Below, piece by piece: positions 11,483 through 23,045 of a DNA stretch of 64,000 nucleotides. The DNA is from Saururus chinensis (Eukaryota > Streptophyta > Magnoliopsida > Piperales > Saururaceae): the NCBI GenBank assembly GCA_035235625.1, contig CP141149.1, positions 13,953,893-14,017,892 on the forward strand. The letters run 5' to 3'. Every line of letters begins with the position of its first letter. The stretch's first letter is position 1. The translations under genes and the position numbers were made by a program. The notes beneath the pieces were generated by a model. That model searched no databases and was not told the DNA's origin. It was given only the letters and a program-made list of their open reading frames with translations.

Positions 11483-11586
11483 CTCCCTCTGTCCCACCAT
11501 AACTGTCCTATTTAGATTTTCAAAATGAACTAATTTTTGTTCATTTTGAAAAATTAAATAGGACACTTATTTTGGGATGGAGTGAG
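11483..11586. mobile_element. Stowaway-like MITE (CTCCCTCTGTCCCA ends)
   Basis: A 104-bp element begins CTCCCTCTGTCCCA and ends TGGGATGGAGTGAG. The internal arms AACTGTCCTATTTA and TTAAATAGGACACTT pair into a near-perfect hairpin. These ends match the Tc1/mariner-derived Stowaway consensus. A clear TA target duplication is not visible at the left. Confidence 0.8.
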
Positions 11587-12299
11587 TACTTGGAGGTTGC
11601 CAGTGAAGTTGTTTGTTGAGAGGTAAGGTTTTAGAGACAGAGGTTGGTCAGCCAATTTGACTAGTTGAAGTGCTTCTAGGGGGAAAAAGGATCAGGAAAG
11701 ATCAATTTGCTAGCTGGCAAAATGTGCATTTTTTGACTATCAATAAAGCCTCACAGTTTTAAGTTCTAATAAATCCTTTCTTCATAGTAATTCAGTACTC
11801 TTATTGGTTGCATATTGATCCAATCTTTCATTTATGGATTGACATTTACACATGGAGATAGGAGAGGCTGGCTGGAAGTAAATCTTTGTTGTCCATTCAT
11901 CCATATGTAGATCTAATTTGTGAAGACAACCTGGTCTTGGAGTGGGGATTGGGGGGCTGTTTGGCCAGCCTAGATATTGGCGTGGAGTGGCCATCTGGCC
12001 CTTTACCTATGAGAGACAATAATAGAGAATATAGAATAAGTAAAAAAGAATGTAAGCTTAGCCAGAGATAGTAAGTAAGCAGATTATGTGGCAAAAAAAA
12101 AGTAAGCAAGCAGATGGAAAGATGGAAGAATTGGTAACAGGTGGACAATGGAAAAATATCCAGATATTTACTGCTTAGAATCAGGTGGGAAGAGTTACCT
12201 TATAACTTTTCAAGTGGGTAAAGATGATCAGATTCTGCAGTTGATGTCCCTACGACCTCATCAAATTTTCCATGATGGTTCTTTTTGTTAATGTTACAG

Positions 12300-15015
12300 A
12301 CACAGGAAATTACAAGGTTAAATGGAATATACAAGCGGTTATTGGCAAATTCTGGGGTAACACTTTTTGAAGCGGAGGTGAAAGTGGTTGGTCTCCATGC
12401 TGTTGAGTTGACAGAACCAGATGGAGCTAAGCATGTTTATTCAACAAAACATATTTTGGTAGCAACAGGTAGTCGAGCTCAGCGAGTAAATATTCCTGGA
12501 AATGTAAGTTGATGATGTTTTGTTTGGATTTTCATTTTGGTACATAATGAACCTAGATTTGCTTACTTGTTTTTGACTTTCTCATTCTCTACTATTGTAG
12601 GAACTGGCCATTACCTCCCGATGAAGCTTTGAGTTTGGAAGAGTTGCCCAAACGGGCTGTGATCCTTGGGGGAGGGTAAGCTTCTTTTTTATAAGGTTCT
12701 TTACATTTGCAGGCAGTTTCAACTATTCTATTTTGTGGATCATGAGCTTGTTAAATCATTTTTTTTAGGTATATTGCAATTGAGTTTGCATCAATATGGC
12801 GTGGCATGGGTGCTTCTGTGGACCTTTTTTATCGAAAGGAACTTCCACTGAGGTTGCGTTCAGTATCCTGCTTGCACTTTTTCTTTCTTAACATCTTGTA
12901 CTTCTCAGTTTTTTTCTTTTGTAGAAAGTTAACCATTTCAACAAATCCTTTGTGTATTTGGGTAGTTGCTGAGGGATATGTTTATATAATCGTATAAGAA
13001 GTTTGTGCTAGCATGTGTGGCACATTTTTTATATTTTTTTACCTGCTCAAGAGCATTGGGTTTGATGCTCAGGGAGAAGAAGATTGTTGCTTCCATCTGA
13101 TCAGTTATTCTAATAGGGTTGAGCAGAGACAAAGCAATTTAGATAATAAGATGCTTGAGCAAGTCTAATGATGTTTACTTTTATATTGATAACAAAATGT
13201 CTATTCCAGGGTTCTCCCAAATTATAATCTTTCTTGAAAAGCATATTAGATTACTCACAAATGCTTCATGCTTTTAGTGTTACCTTTTTGTACGTTTTGT
13301 AGAGGTTTTGATGATGAAATGAGAGCTGTAGTTGCAAGAAATCTAGAAGGAAGGGGAATCAAACTGCATCGACAGACCAATTTGTCAGAGGTTCCTTATC
13401 CCACGATCATGTGTCTCAATTTTTCTTACCAATAGTGTATAAACTCAGCTACTATTGCTTCTATTTTACAGTTGATCAAAACTGATAATGGGATACAAGT
13501 TCGCACTGATAAAGGGGAAGAATTCATTGCAGATGTTGTAATGTTTGCCGTTGGTACTGATTTTAATATTTGCTCTTTTTATTCCTATCTATCTTTAATA
13601 CAATGGGCTTATAATTGGTTGGAAGAGTACAAGAGGCTTTGGTTCCAAATTAGGAGCTGGAGGTTTAGGAAAATTACAATTTAGATTTATTGACTATTTC
13701 TAGGCATTGGGCAAGGTCTAGTTGTGCTTGGGTTTTAGGTTCTAACTTTTGTGGGAGAATGAGGTTTCACTTGGAATGAGTGGTTGACCTTTGTTGTAAA
13801 CCTTAAGGTTAGGTTTACACTGGTAGTCAATGGGGAAAGTGTGATGAAAGGAGGAGGAAATTTTCTCTTGGTTTGAACCTCAACAGGGCCGAGAGAAAGA
13901 GCCAGAGTAGAGGGACGACATGGGATAAGGAATGGAGATTAAGGGCTAATTTCTGGATAATCCAAAAAGAGGCAATCGTTTTTTATGTAGTTCTGGCCCC
14001 TTTATGGGCTTGGGCCTTTAATCGAAGCCTAATTAGTCCTTATTACATTAATCTCCATTTAACAAATCCTATACCTATATTAGGAAATTGCCTAAAGGCA
14101 ATCCATAACAACCTTTCGGTTGGAATTCTGTAGGTGGAAAATAACAGGTTTAATTTGTTAGCTTAAGTGTGGATGGGAGTTTGGGGTATAATGCTAAGCA
14201 TGGTTGATTATTCTATGCACTTTCTATTCTTCTAAGCTTTGGCTTTACTAAAAAAGAGTATTAAATACATTATTAAAAAAGAAGTATTGGAGAAAGAAAA
14301 TAGTAGCCTTGATAACACAGAAAATCAATGCCACATTTTTTATGATGGAAGTAGCTTTTTAAATGTATTCTTTGTCATACAGGTCGACATCCAAACACTA
14401 AAAGGTTGAATTGGAAGCTGTGGGGGTTGAACTTGACCAAACGGGGGCAATGAAGGTTTTTCTTTTTCTGTTTTCTTTGAGTTTTTTCTTCTTCTTAAGC
14501 TTGTTATTCTTTCCCATTCATTTAAACAATGAATATATTCTGTTGTTTGAGCTTCTTCCTTCACTTGTGGTATATGTACTTCAAGCTCCCACGAGAAGTG
14601 AACTGACTGCATTATTTTAAACATGATTATGATTATGTACTTTAGGAAGTAATTGCAGCTATGCTTAAATTTGCAGGTCATTTATACAAGAGGGAAATGA
14701 ATTTTTTTATATTTATAGGTTGAGGAATGCTCTCAAACCACTGTTCCCAGCATCTGGGCTGTTGGTGATGTTACCAATCAGATGAATCTTACCCCAGTTG
14801 CCTTAATGGAAGGGACATGCTTCACGGCATGAAAATTATTATGTGCTTAATTGAATAAATACTATTTGATGAGGTCGATCTATTACATACTTGTTTGGTG
14901 CAAAAAATTAAATGCGAAAAACATTATGCAATCTTATATTATCTTTGCAGAAAACTGTATTTGGTGGGCAACCAACAAAACTTGACTACCGTAATATTCC
15001 TTGTGCTGTGTTTAG
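12300..15015 (+). pseudogene. Cytosolic glutathione reductase fragment, decayed
   Basis: Glutathione reductase reduces GSSG with NADPH. Exons by homology: 12300-12503 ([14 protein letters not shown] to VNIPGN), 12601-12675, 12769-12852 ([20 protein letters not shown]), 13303-13390, 13472-13553, 14383-14455, 14719-14826 ([20 protein letters not shown]) and 14951-15015. Order and introns match plant cytosolic GR genes, so this is a DNA-level copy. The 5' exons (FAD site and redox-active CVxxxCVPKK-type loop) and the 3' exons (dimerisation domain) are absent. Exon 12601-12675 has an extra C (TCC CGA TGA where ITSDEALS is expected). Exon 14383-14455 has lost one base in the LNLEAVGVE codons. The donor after 14826 is GC instead of GT. 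It cannot encode an active enzyme. Confidence 0.88.
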
Positions 15016-15386
15016 GTATGGTAGTTCTCCTGCATTGTATCATGTGTATTGATACTTTATGTGCTACTATTTTGGTAGAGGACTTCATGAACATATTTTT
15101 GTTGCTGGTATGTACTTAATGTGCAACATCTGCTTAGTTAATTTTTTTAAGAAATTGTTAGCATTGTAGGATGTGGTATAAATGTCGACAACAGGAATTT
15201 AAAAGTTGGTGAAAATACAAGTGTCTATGGATAATACTATAGAGATTATATTGTACAATAATTCTTTCCTTCTTGAATATGGTGAGGATAATATGATTTG
15301 AATATGGTAAGGATAATATGTTCAATCATTCTTCTGCGTCATTTTTCTTTCTGTTACCATCACTCAAATCGATGATTTCTTTTCAG

Positions 15387-15995
15387 GAAAACAAGTCAGA
15401 TTAGAAGACCTATCTCCAAAGGAAATGAAAAGGTTCCAAAGAGCAATTACAATAGGAGTTCTCAGCAAGATGATAAAGCCATGGATCCCATGGTGGATGA
15501 CACTGTCTGTAAGGACAATTTCACTTAGTCGGGAAGTAGCTCAGCTTGTCAGAGCAGTCCAAAACGACCAAGAAACACCAACTAGATCACTTAATGATGA
15601 TTCAAAAGTAGAATTAAGTGAAGTGCCACCAGGCCCTGAAGCTCCACTAACCCCCCTTAGCAAGATGGTCCGTGGAAATCCATCACCACTTGTCTATTCA
15701 CTCGGTGGATGTCATATACCACTATTGCTTTACTCTCCGTCTCTAGAATGGAGATTCACGATCAGATGCCTTGGGTGCAGCCACACTAGTACTTAGTGTG
15801 TTTAACATTCTAGGGGAAGCTACGCAGCTGGAGACGGTAGGGTATGCTCTGATTGGCTGTTTGGAGCGGACATGCTCACCAACTTACTGCCATATTGGTG
15901 GACCTCGGTTTGGATTGGCCCTCATTGAAGATACAATCAACTTGCGTTCACTAGGGGGGAATGCTCTGATCTGTGGGCTCTATGATCTGCAGATG
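15387..15995 (+). pseudogene. ZNHIT2-like (zinc finger HIT protein 2) exon fragment, decayed
   Basis: One exon with a good acceptor (TTTCAG) and donor (ATG/GTATTC). It reads QVRLEDLSPKEMKRFQRAI, then SKMIKPWIPWW, then EVPPGPEAPLTPLSKM. After a frame change it continues as SRSDALGAATLVLSVFNILG and HIGGPRFGLALIEDTINL. This matches the region C-terminal to the zinc finger in plant ZNHIT2-type proteins, which are R2TP/snRNP assembly factors. The zinc finger itself is missing. A one-base insertion near 15703 and a TAG at the RLYNGD codons (near 15747) break it. It lies 372 bp after the last glutathione reductase exon on the same strand, although these genes are not normally neighbours. 16021-16859 holds no gene I can support. 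Confidence 0.82.
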
Positions 15996-16859
15996 GTATT
16001 CGTTATGCAGTTGTATATTTAAAAAGTTAAATAGTACAATCAAATTTATTTGATGGGTAAATAACTACGATGATACTAATATACAACATTTTTCTAAATA
16101 GAATGGTTATGAAAAAGTTATTCCATATCATATGTTATCCATATATGGCATGTGTAAATATACTATATCTCATACCTTCTTTCTGCCTAGCTTTTTTCAT
16201 TGGTAGACGCTAAGTGGCTCTCACTTTTTTTGTTGCCTAGTTTGATTTTTAGGTTTAGGGGTGTTTAAAAAATAGGAGAATATAGTGAATTATGAACCCT
16301 TATAAAAGGGTAATGGGTAATGGGTAACTGATAAACTAATCGAGAAATGGTGGACAAGGATGTAAAATAACCCATACCATCTCGGTAATGGGACTGTTAT
16401 ATGGGTAAAAATCTTTCAAAAGGTTATGGTAATAGATATAAGTCCTATCTCCATCAAATCTTTCCATTGAGGGATGATCATCTATTGAATTGTGGATCAT
16501 AAGAAATCAACAATGCGTATGTGTTAGCGCACTTTAGCATAAATGATTGATAGCTCCTAATTGGTATGACAAAAAATGCTTTCAGCCCCATCTTGCGGGA
16601 TGATCATCTTTTGATTTGCTCAATTGAACCAGAGCTAGTCTATCATGCTGATTAGATTTTGAAATGCACCACTTTGCAATGAGCCCATAACGACCCCCTT
16701 AATGTATAGAGAGACAAGCCCCGATTATCCATTAAAAAGGTTGGAAGGTAACTGGGTAAGCCAGATTTCTTGTGTTACGCACCGTTAAGCAATAGGTAGC
16801 TTATTTCACGTTCAATATCCCTCATTGGGTGGCTAAATCGTGCGACGTCAGATTTATGT

Positions 16860-17265
16860 CACATTTGTTGGAGCAACATCACTCCAATTTTGGAGCAACA
16901 TTGCTCCAACATTGCTACTGTTGGAGCAATATCGCTCCAACATTAGAGCAATTGGAGCAATATCGATCCAATGTTGGAGTAATATTGCTCGAACATTGCT
17001 GCAATATCGCTCCAATGTTGGAGCAACATTGCTACTGTTGGAGCAATATCACTTCAACATTGGAGCAATATCGCTCCAATGTTGGAGCAATATTGCTTGA
17101 ACATTGCCGCAATATCGCTCCAATTTTGGAGCAATATTGATCCAACATTGCTACTGTTGGAGTAATATCACTCCCAACGTTGAAGCAATATCGATCCATT
17201 ATTGGAGCGATATTGCTCCAATGTTGGAGCGATATTGCGGCAAGTTTAGAACAATATTAGATGAA
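16860..17265. repeat. Second palindromic array (TTGGAGCAATATCGCTCCAA type)
   Basis: About fifteen imperfect copies of GGAGCAATATCGCTCC and GGAGCAATATTGCTCC, with half-sites such as TTGCTACTGTTGGAGCAAT. The composition is the same as the 6840-7500 array but with more CGCTCC variants and without the ATGTTCGATGATTTTG spacer. Open frames across it are repeat translations only. Confidence 0.85.
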
Positions 17266-17558
17266 CATTGATGTTCTTCACTATAAATTTGTTTCATATT
17301 AAGTGTTTCCAAGTGATAATTTACTAATGGAAAATTTAAATTAAATTTCAAAACCAGAGTTCGTTAGTGCTTTGATGATCATGCTTAATATATTAATGCA
17401 TATGAAACTTACTAGGTGCCCACTACTCTTTTAGTATTTTCTTTAGATTCATTCCCTCTAACAAACCTATCAAGTAATAAAATGATCAAAGATAAGAATG
17501 AACCAAACAAAAATTTATCTACACTTTCATTGGGCATGAACTCATAGATCAGTAATTT

Positions 17559-17950
17559 TTATTCTTTGAGGATGCACCATCCCAAAAGCCTAACAAGGTT
17601 TCGGTGCTGGAGCTTTGCAATTAGTTCCACCTCATTCTTGAACCCTTCAAATCCATGTCTTGAACTTTGAGAGAGCCTTTTCACAACTATTTCTTGACCT
17701 TTTACTAATTCTTCCCTGCAAGATTGTCATTAACCTCCTTTAATACCCAGATGCTTATGATTAATGCTCAGTGAACTATTTTATAAAATATCCATTCAAA
17801 AGATCAATTAATTTCTTTTTTTATGTTTCTGTAGAGTTACGGTTCTTAAAATCCCTACAATGAAGTGGGGAAATACCATATAAACATGTCCACATCCACC
17901 CTCTCCAAGCTTGTTGGCCGTAGAGAAATTCTCAGAGTATGCAATATTGT
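17559..17950 (-). pseudogene. S-receptor-like kinase (SRK/CRK type) fragment
   Basis: Two exons. About 17950-17877 reads ENFSTANKLGEGGCGHVYM, the glycine loop. 17715-17559 reads [20 protein letters not shown] and [20 protein letters not shown], then stops at 17561-17559. These are the first kinase subdomains (Lys in VVKRL, Glu in KNEVELI) of lectin or cysteine-rich receptor kinases. No extracellular part, catalytic loop or activation segment is present. The start of the upstream exon is uncertain. Confidence 0.75.
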
Positions 17951-18097
17951 GACAAAGGAAAACAGAGTATGAAATATTGCGCACAACTAAGAAACACTGG
18001 CAGTCCCATCTTAGGCAAGCCCCACCCATCCAAACAATAAGAATGAGGTCAACACATTCTACTTGGGATCATGTAATATGTGCAGCTTTAGACATAC

Positions 18098-18791
18098 TGC
18101 ATCAAGGAGGATGTTTGAAGCTTTAACATCACGATATATCACTTGACATTCTGAATCGTGCAAGAATGTGAGTCCTCGTGCAACACCAATTGCAACTTTG
18201 ATTCTTGTAGCACAAGAAAGTGGCTGAGATCCTCCTGAAAAAGAGGTCCATTTTCTATGAGATACAATATAACTAAAAAGAAATCAACAACTGCTAAATA
18301 GATATCTTTACGTATTAACATGAGTCACAACAAGTACGCATTCATGTCCATACACCACAAACAAAGGCACTTCATCATACATGAATTATATGAAATCTAC
18401 ATCTTTAAATGTTGAAAGTGTGGGATCTTTGATTTTATGACAAACATTTCTCCCAAAGATGCACAAGGAGCATGATTTCATTTCCAAGTAACATAAAATA
18501 AAGTAGGATAATTTACGTTTAAATAGGTGGTTCTCCAGACTGCCTATTTAAAACATCCCTTGAAAACATAACCAAATCCTCCTTCTCCAAGGAGAGATTC
18601 TGTACAAAAGTTTCTAGTCGCATTTCTGAGCTCATTGAAAGAGAAGTTCTTCAAATTTGGGGATGACAAGATTTTTCCCTTAGTTCGTGGTGTTGGAGCA
18701 TTAGAACTACCACTTTTCTCGTTGTAAGATGGTAGAGTCAAACTTGATACACTTGTAGATAGTTTTCTCTTGCTGTTGGTTTTTGAAGCAT
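18098..18791 (-). pseudogene. PBL-type receptor-like cytoplasmic kinase (RLCK VII) fragment with internal deletion
   Basis: Exon 18791-18517 reads [20 protein letters not shown] and [13 protein letters not shown], then jumps in another frame to GSLENHLFK before a GTAAAT donor. Exon 18234-18098 reads [19 protein letters not shown] and [15 protein letters not shown] before GTATGT. The order matches PBL9/PBL10-like kinases involved in immune and growth signalling. The subdomains between the glycine loop and GSLENHLF (ATP-binding Lys and helix C) are missing by an in-exon deletion that also shifts the frame. Nothing after the catalytic loop is present. It sits just upstream of the SRK-type fragment on the same strand. 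Confidence 0.82.
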
Positions 18792-21700
18792 CTGATTCAG
18801 AGATATAACGGAGTTACAAAAGGGATACAACGTTATACACATTTTGGCTCCTGAGAACTACTCATAAAAAGGATGTCCTAAGATGACATCATGTTGTATA
18901 CTTGGCGGGCGATGACAGTGAGTAGCTGTAGTAGCATTTTTCGTTATTAAATTGTTTGTTAAATCATATCAAGATTCTCCCAACATCCCATCTTCTAATG
19001 TGACTATTAAATTGGGATGGAAAAAATAAATTATCACTCTGCTCATATCGAAGCTTTTTTTTTTCAATTAAGAGTTTTGAAGAATCAATCCATGTTAGAG
19101 TTTTGGAGCAATTCAATTTTTTTCATCTATGTAACCTGTTTGACTTTTAGTTTTCTGTCTTACATCTAAACAAGCCATCTTTCTAATGTGACTATTAAAT
19201 TGGGACGAAGAGATTAAAATTTTTCTCCGCTAGTACCAGGTAGAGTTGAAGAATGAATCTCTCTTAAATTTAGAGCAATCCAAAAGAGTAGTAACGGAGT
19301 TAAAAGGCAAGAAGAGGGAGTGAGGGGAAAAGAACATAAGCGAGCTTGGTGCTCGAACGCCCATGCCAAAATTCAACCAGCTCTCATGCAGCTAGCTTAT
19401 TACAAGTAGGCGTGCTGCATAGAATTTACACCCAAAGCACCCAATAATTTTTGTATCTATACTATTGGCTTATCTCCATATGGTGCATAACGAATTAAAA
19501 AGAAAGTCCTAAATAATAGTGATGGTTTCAATTTGCACTTTGAAATTTTTTGCTTTGACAACTTTTTTATTGAAAGTGCACTTGTAAGGAACGTATAGGA
19601 GCTCTTGATATTTGAGATTGATAATGTAAACATTAGCATCAATAGTACTTGTGCTAATGTGCACTAGCATGTGTTGTTGATTTCATAGATGTTGGTTCTT
19701 ATGTGTTTCTTATGTTGAGTGCATTGTCATTAAAGAGCATAATAAAGACTTCTTTCTATTTGATAATTTTCTTAGTTATAACTAGTAGGGTTACTTGGGT
19801 GATAAAATTATAAAAAATTAATAAAGTTCTAGTAGTATTAGGCTTCTCTAAACCCTCTTCTCTATATTAAGGGGCGGATAGGCTAAATAAGAGGAGGTTC
19901 AACTAGGGGACAGTAATAAAAAATTAGCAAAAGAGAGAAAGAGCTAAGAGGCAAGTTGGCCAGGGGTCAAGTTCACAAAAGGGTGTTATCCTGTCAGAGT
20001 GCATATTAAATCTTTTACATTTAGGCCACCACAAGGCAAATTCCTAGACAAGAGTTTCCCTATGATAATGGCCATCGTTGGCACCCGTTCCACATATGAA
20101 AGTGGTTAATTAACAAAAAATTACTCTCTTTAGCAAGTGAAGCACAATCACTTCACTATCCGAGCACATTAACCTTTATTTGTGTATAAAAAAAATCTAA
20201 TTTCCCAAACAATTTCGAGATGCTCCAGTATGCACTACACACATTTCTTTAGATTTACAGGTCAAAGCTAACAAATTTATGAGTTCCATTTTTATTGTGG
20301 ATACTAGTCTGTGACAAGTTTCAACAATTTAGTACTAAATTAATTTTATTGTATAATATCATAAATTGATATCACGATATCATTCATGTTCTATGCTAAC
20401 ACGGTGTTGGATAAACCCTCTAAATAATAATATCGTTAAAAAAATTCTACCAAACCGTAAATTTGATAACTTTCACCGACCAAAATGTAAACCATCTGTT
20501 TTTTCTTCCAACTTTCAAGTAGGGGTGGCAATAGTGTGGGCTACGCTTTGCCGGGCCTGACCTAGATTTCTGGCTGCAGACTACTAGTACAGTACCAAAG
20601 GTCGGGCTATGCCAGCCCAATGGATGCAAAGCCATTGGGGTCTCTCCTAAACAATGGCGAGAGGTAGAACCCCTTATCTACCATGACCTTGTCCTTTGGA
20701 GAGGAGAGGCAAGGGTGACTCGCTGCCGGATTCAGGGAACTTCGCACAGAGGAAGGTGCTAGAGATGAGGGTAGTCAAGGGGCTTGCGATGGGTGAGGCA
20801 GTGGCGGAGTGGTGGTGATGCAGTAGCTAGGGGCTCCGTGGGGATGATGAGGCAACATCGACATTACGAAGGGAGGTGAGGCCAAGCTTGATCTTTAGCT
20901 TATGCATGTTTTGACACCATTCTTGGAGCTTGAAGTTGGGCCTAGGGATGTCATTCGGGTTAGGTAAATAGTAAAACCCGACCCAACTCGACCCTAATGG
21001 GTTAGGTTTAATTTTTTGAAAATTGACTCGAATAGCCATTTGGGTCAAGTTCAGGTGTTAGGTGATCCAACCTGACCCGAACCGAATATAATTATAAATA
21101 TAAATTAAATTTTTTTATATTTTTAGTATTATTTTTATAAAATTCTATTTAGGTCAAATGGGTGAAGTCTGGGTTACAATTTTCTTAAGTGGTATCGGAT
21201 TCGGGTTTGGCAAAACCCAACCCGGAGGCAACACTAGTTGGGTTGCCATGGCCAAGCCACATCGCAAGAGGCCATCCTAGAGAGAAGGATGATGGGTAGC
21301 TTATCAAGGTAGTCTTTGTTGATGTCCGTTAACTTCTAGACCAGATTCTAGAAGGTGGGGGCATTTGCCTACATGAAGGTCATTAGACCAGTGGCTTAAG
21401 AAGAAGAAGACGAAGAGTGCGAAGGGGATCAAACGTAAGGAGCTATTTGTGAACTAAATTTTTCTAAGATTCCGTTAATTTTGTCCTAATTCTAGCTCGA
21501 ATTATCAAAATCATATTTGTGTGTAGAAGGCAGGCAGAATTAAAAGTTCCGTCCAAAAGTTGATTCTAAGTCGTTTGAAGCCAAAATTAACCCAAATCAC
21601 CGAATCACCTCATGAGGTGATTTTGTCAATTCTAGCTCTCGGCCCCAGTTTCAAAAATTAAAGATTTTGTTAATTTTCAACTGTTACTCTCATATCATTT

Positions 21701-22727
21701 TCAGCCTTAAAAACTGTGCTATATTGGTGGGGTCCACTTTAAAAGTTCAAAATTACCTACTTTTGATCTTGTTTGATAGAGCATGAATTTAGGAACGTAA
21801 TAGTACCAATAACGTACATATCTAAGTTTAGGAGAAAGAATTATATTAGTTTAAAGTTTTAAAATTAGGTTTGATGTGACATCTAAATTTATTCTAAAAA
21901 ATTTATTATTAAACATAATTCGCATTCGGTGGTGAATTTTTAGAATTAATTCCAACAAATTTCACTTCCATTTCCAAAAAATCCAATACCCAAACGGCCC
22001 CTTAAAGTATTTGGGAGGGGATCAAACTTATTAGAGTATTTGGGAGGATATTTGGCAATAACCAATCTGTCATGGCTAAGGACCCTTAATTATTATTTTT
22101 TTAATTTGCTAGAGGTTGGCCACAGGTTGTACTGGGTTCACCTCCTACCCTTTTGGGCCCAGCCTAGCCCGCTAGCTGTTACCCAGACTTTCAAGTGACA
22201 TAGTTATATGAATATCATCTTTGATCACGACCTAATTAGATTGACCCTTTTCACTTGTACTCTCATCGTATTAATACCTCTATTTGATTATTTTAAAATA
22301 AATTAAAAAATATTTTAAAATATTAAATAAAACTATTATTATAGGACGGAAGGAAGATTTATAAATATAAGAAAAGTCATAAAAAATAAGGTTATTTAGG
22401 TACCTAATTTTTTATACAAATATACCTAGCATGTGATACACTATTTTTTTTATAAAAAATAAAGACACTCTCTCCATGAAGTCAATGGCTTGTCTTCAAA
22501 AAAATTAAATCAAACGTTGGCTACTTTAATCCTTGCCAATAAACTTTATATTCATCAATAAAAAAATATTCAAGAAATAATTTTTTAATCTTATATTAAT
22601 AATTATATTTAAAAAATTATAATTTTTATTAAAGGGTGAAACCATATGTAAGAGAATACAAAATAAGTATTTAATTAATTAAATTTAATAAAATAAATTT
22701 AAAATAATTACCAAACTAACATGCTTT
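18792..22727. other. AT-rich intergenic region, no gene seen
   Basis: I find no open frame with family resemblance. A direct repeat (TTCTAATGTGACTATTAAATTGGGA) occurs near 18994 and 19180. At 20940-21240 there is another patch of ACCCGA/GGGTTAGG words resembling the element at the window's left edge. GC-richer patches at 20520-20860 and 21240-21440 begin AGGGGTGGCAA, a word often seen at hAT-type element ends, but no matching right end was located. Confidence 0.5.
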
Positions 22728-22759
22728 GGGAAATATTTTCTAAATTAGTGTTGGTTTTT

Positions 22760-22812
22760 GCCACGTAGGCACCAGTGCTTAGACACTAGCTAAGCGCTGG
22801 TGCCTGCGTGGC
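22760..22812. repeat. Hairpin in the left terminal repeat of the MULE-like element
   Basis: GCCACGTAGGCACCAGTG followed by CTTAG pairs with CTAAG then CGCTGGTGCCTGCGTGGC across a 7-base loop. Arms are 23 bases with three mismatches. The same outer arm is recognisable, more decayed, at the right end (27445-27468). Confidence 0.85.
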
Positions 22813-22829
22813 TTGTCTTTAAAAAAAAA

Positions 22830-23045
22830 CTAATTTTGTCCTTTGGAATGACAAAATCAAGTTTAAGTTGATTTCGTCCATCCAAAAGATGAAATCGTTT
22901 TAAAGAAAATTAAACTGATTTTGTCTATTAGTAGGACGAAATCAACTTAGTTCTTTAGAAGGACAAAAATGACGAAAACTAGTCTAAGTTGATTTCATCT
23001 TTTAAAGTTAAAGTTGATTTCGTCCTTCTAAATAACAAAATCCAC
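22830..23045. repeat. Left subterminal GATTTCGTC palindrome cluster
   Basis: At least seven GATTTCGTC, GATTTTGTC or GACGAAATC words in alternating orientation, many as pairs facing across CTTT- or CATC-type spacers. The mirror cluster is at 27125-27385. Confidence 0.75.
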
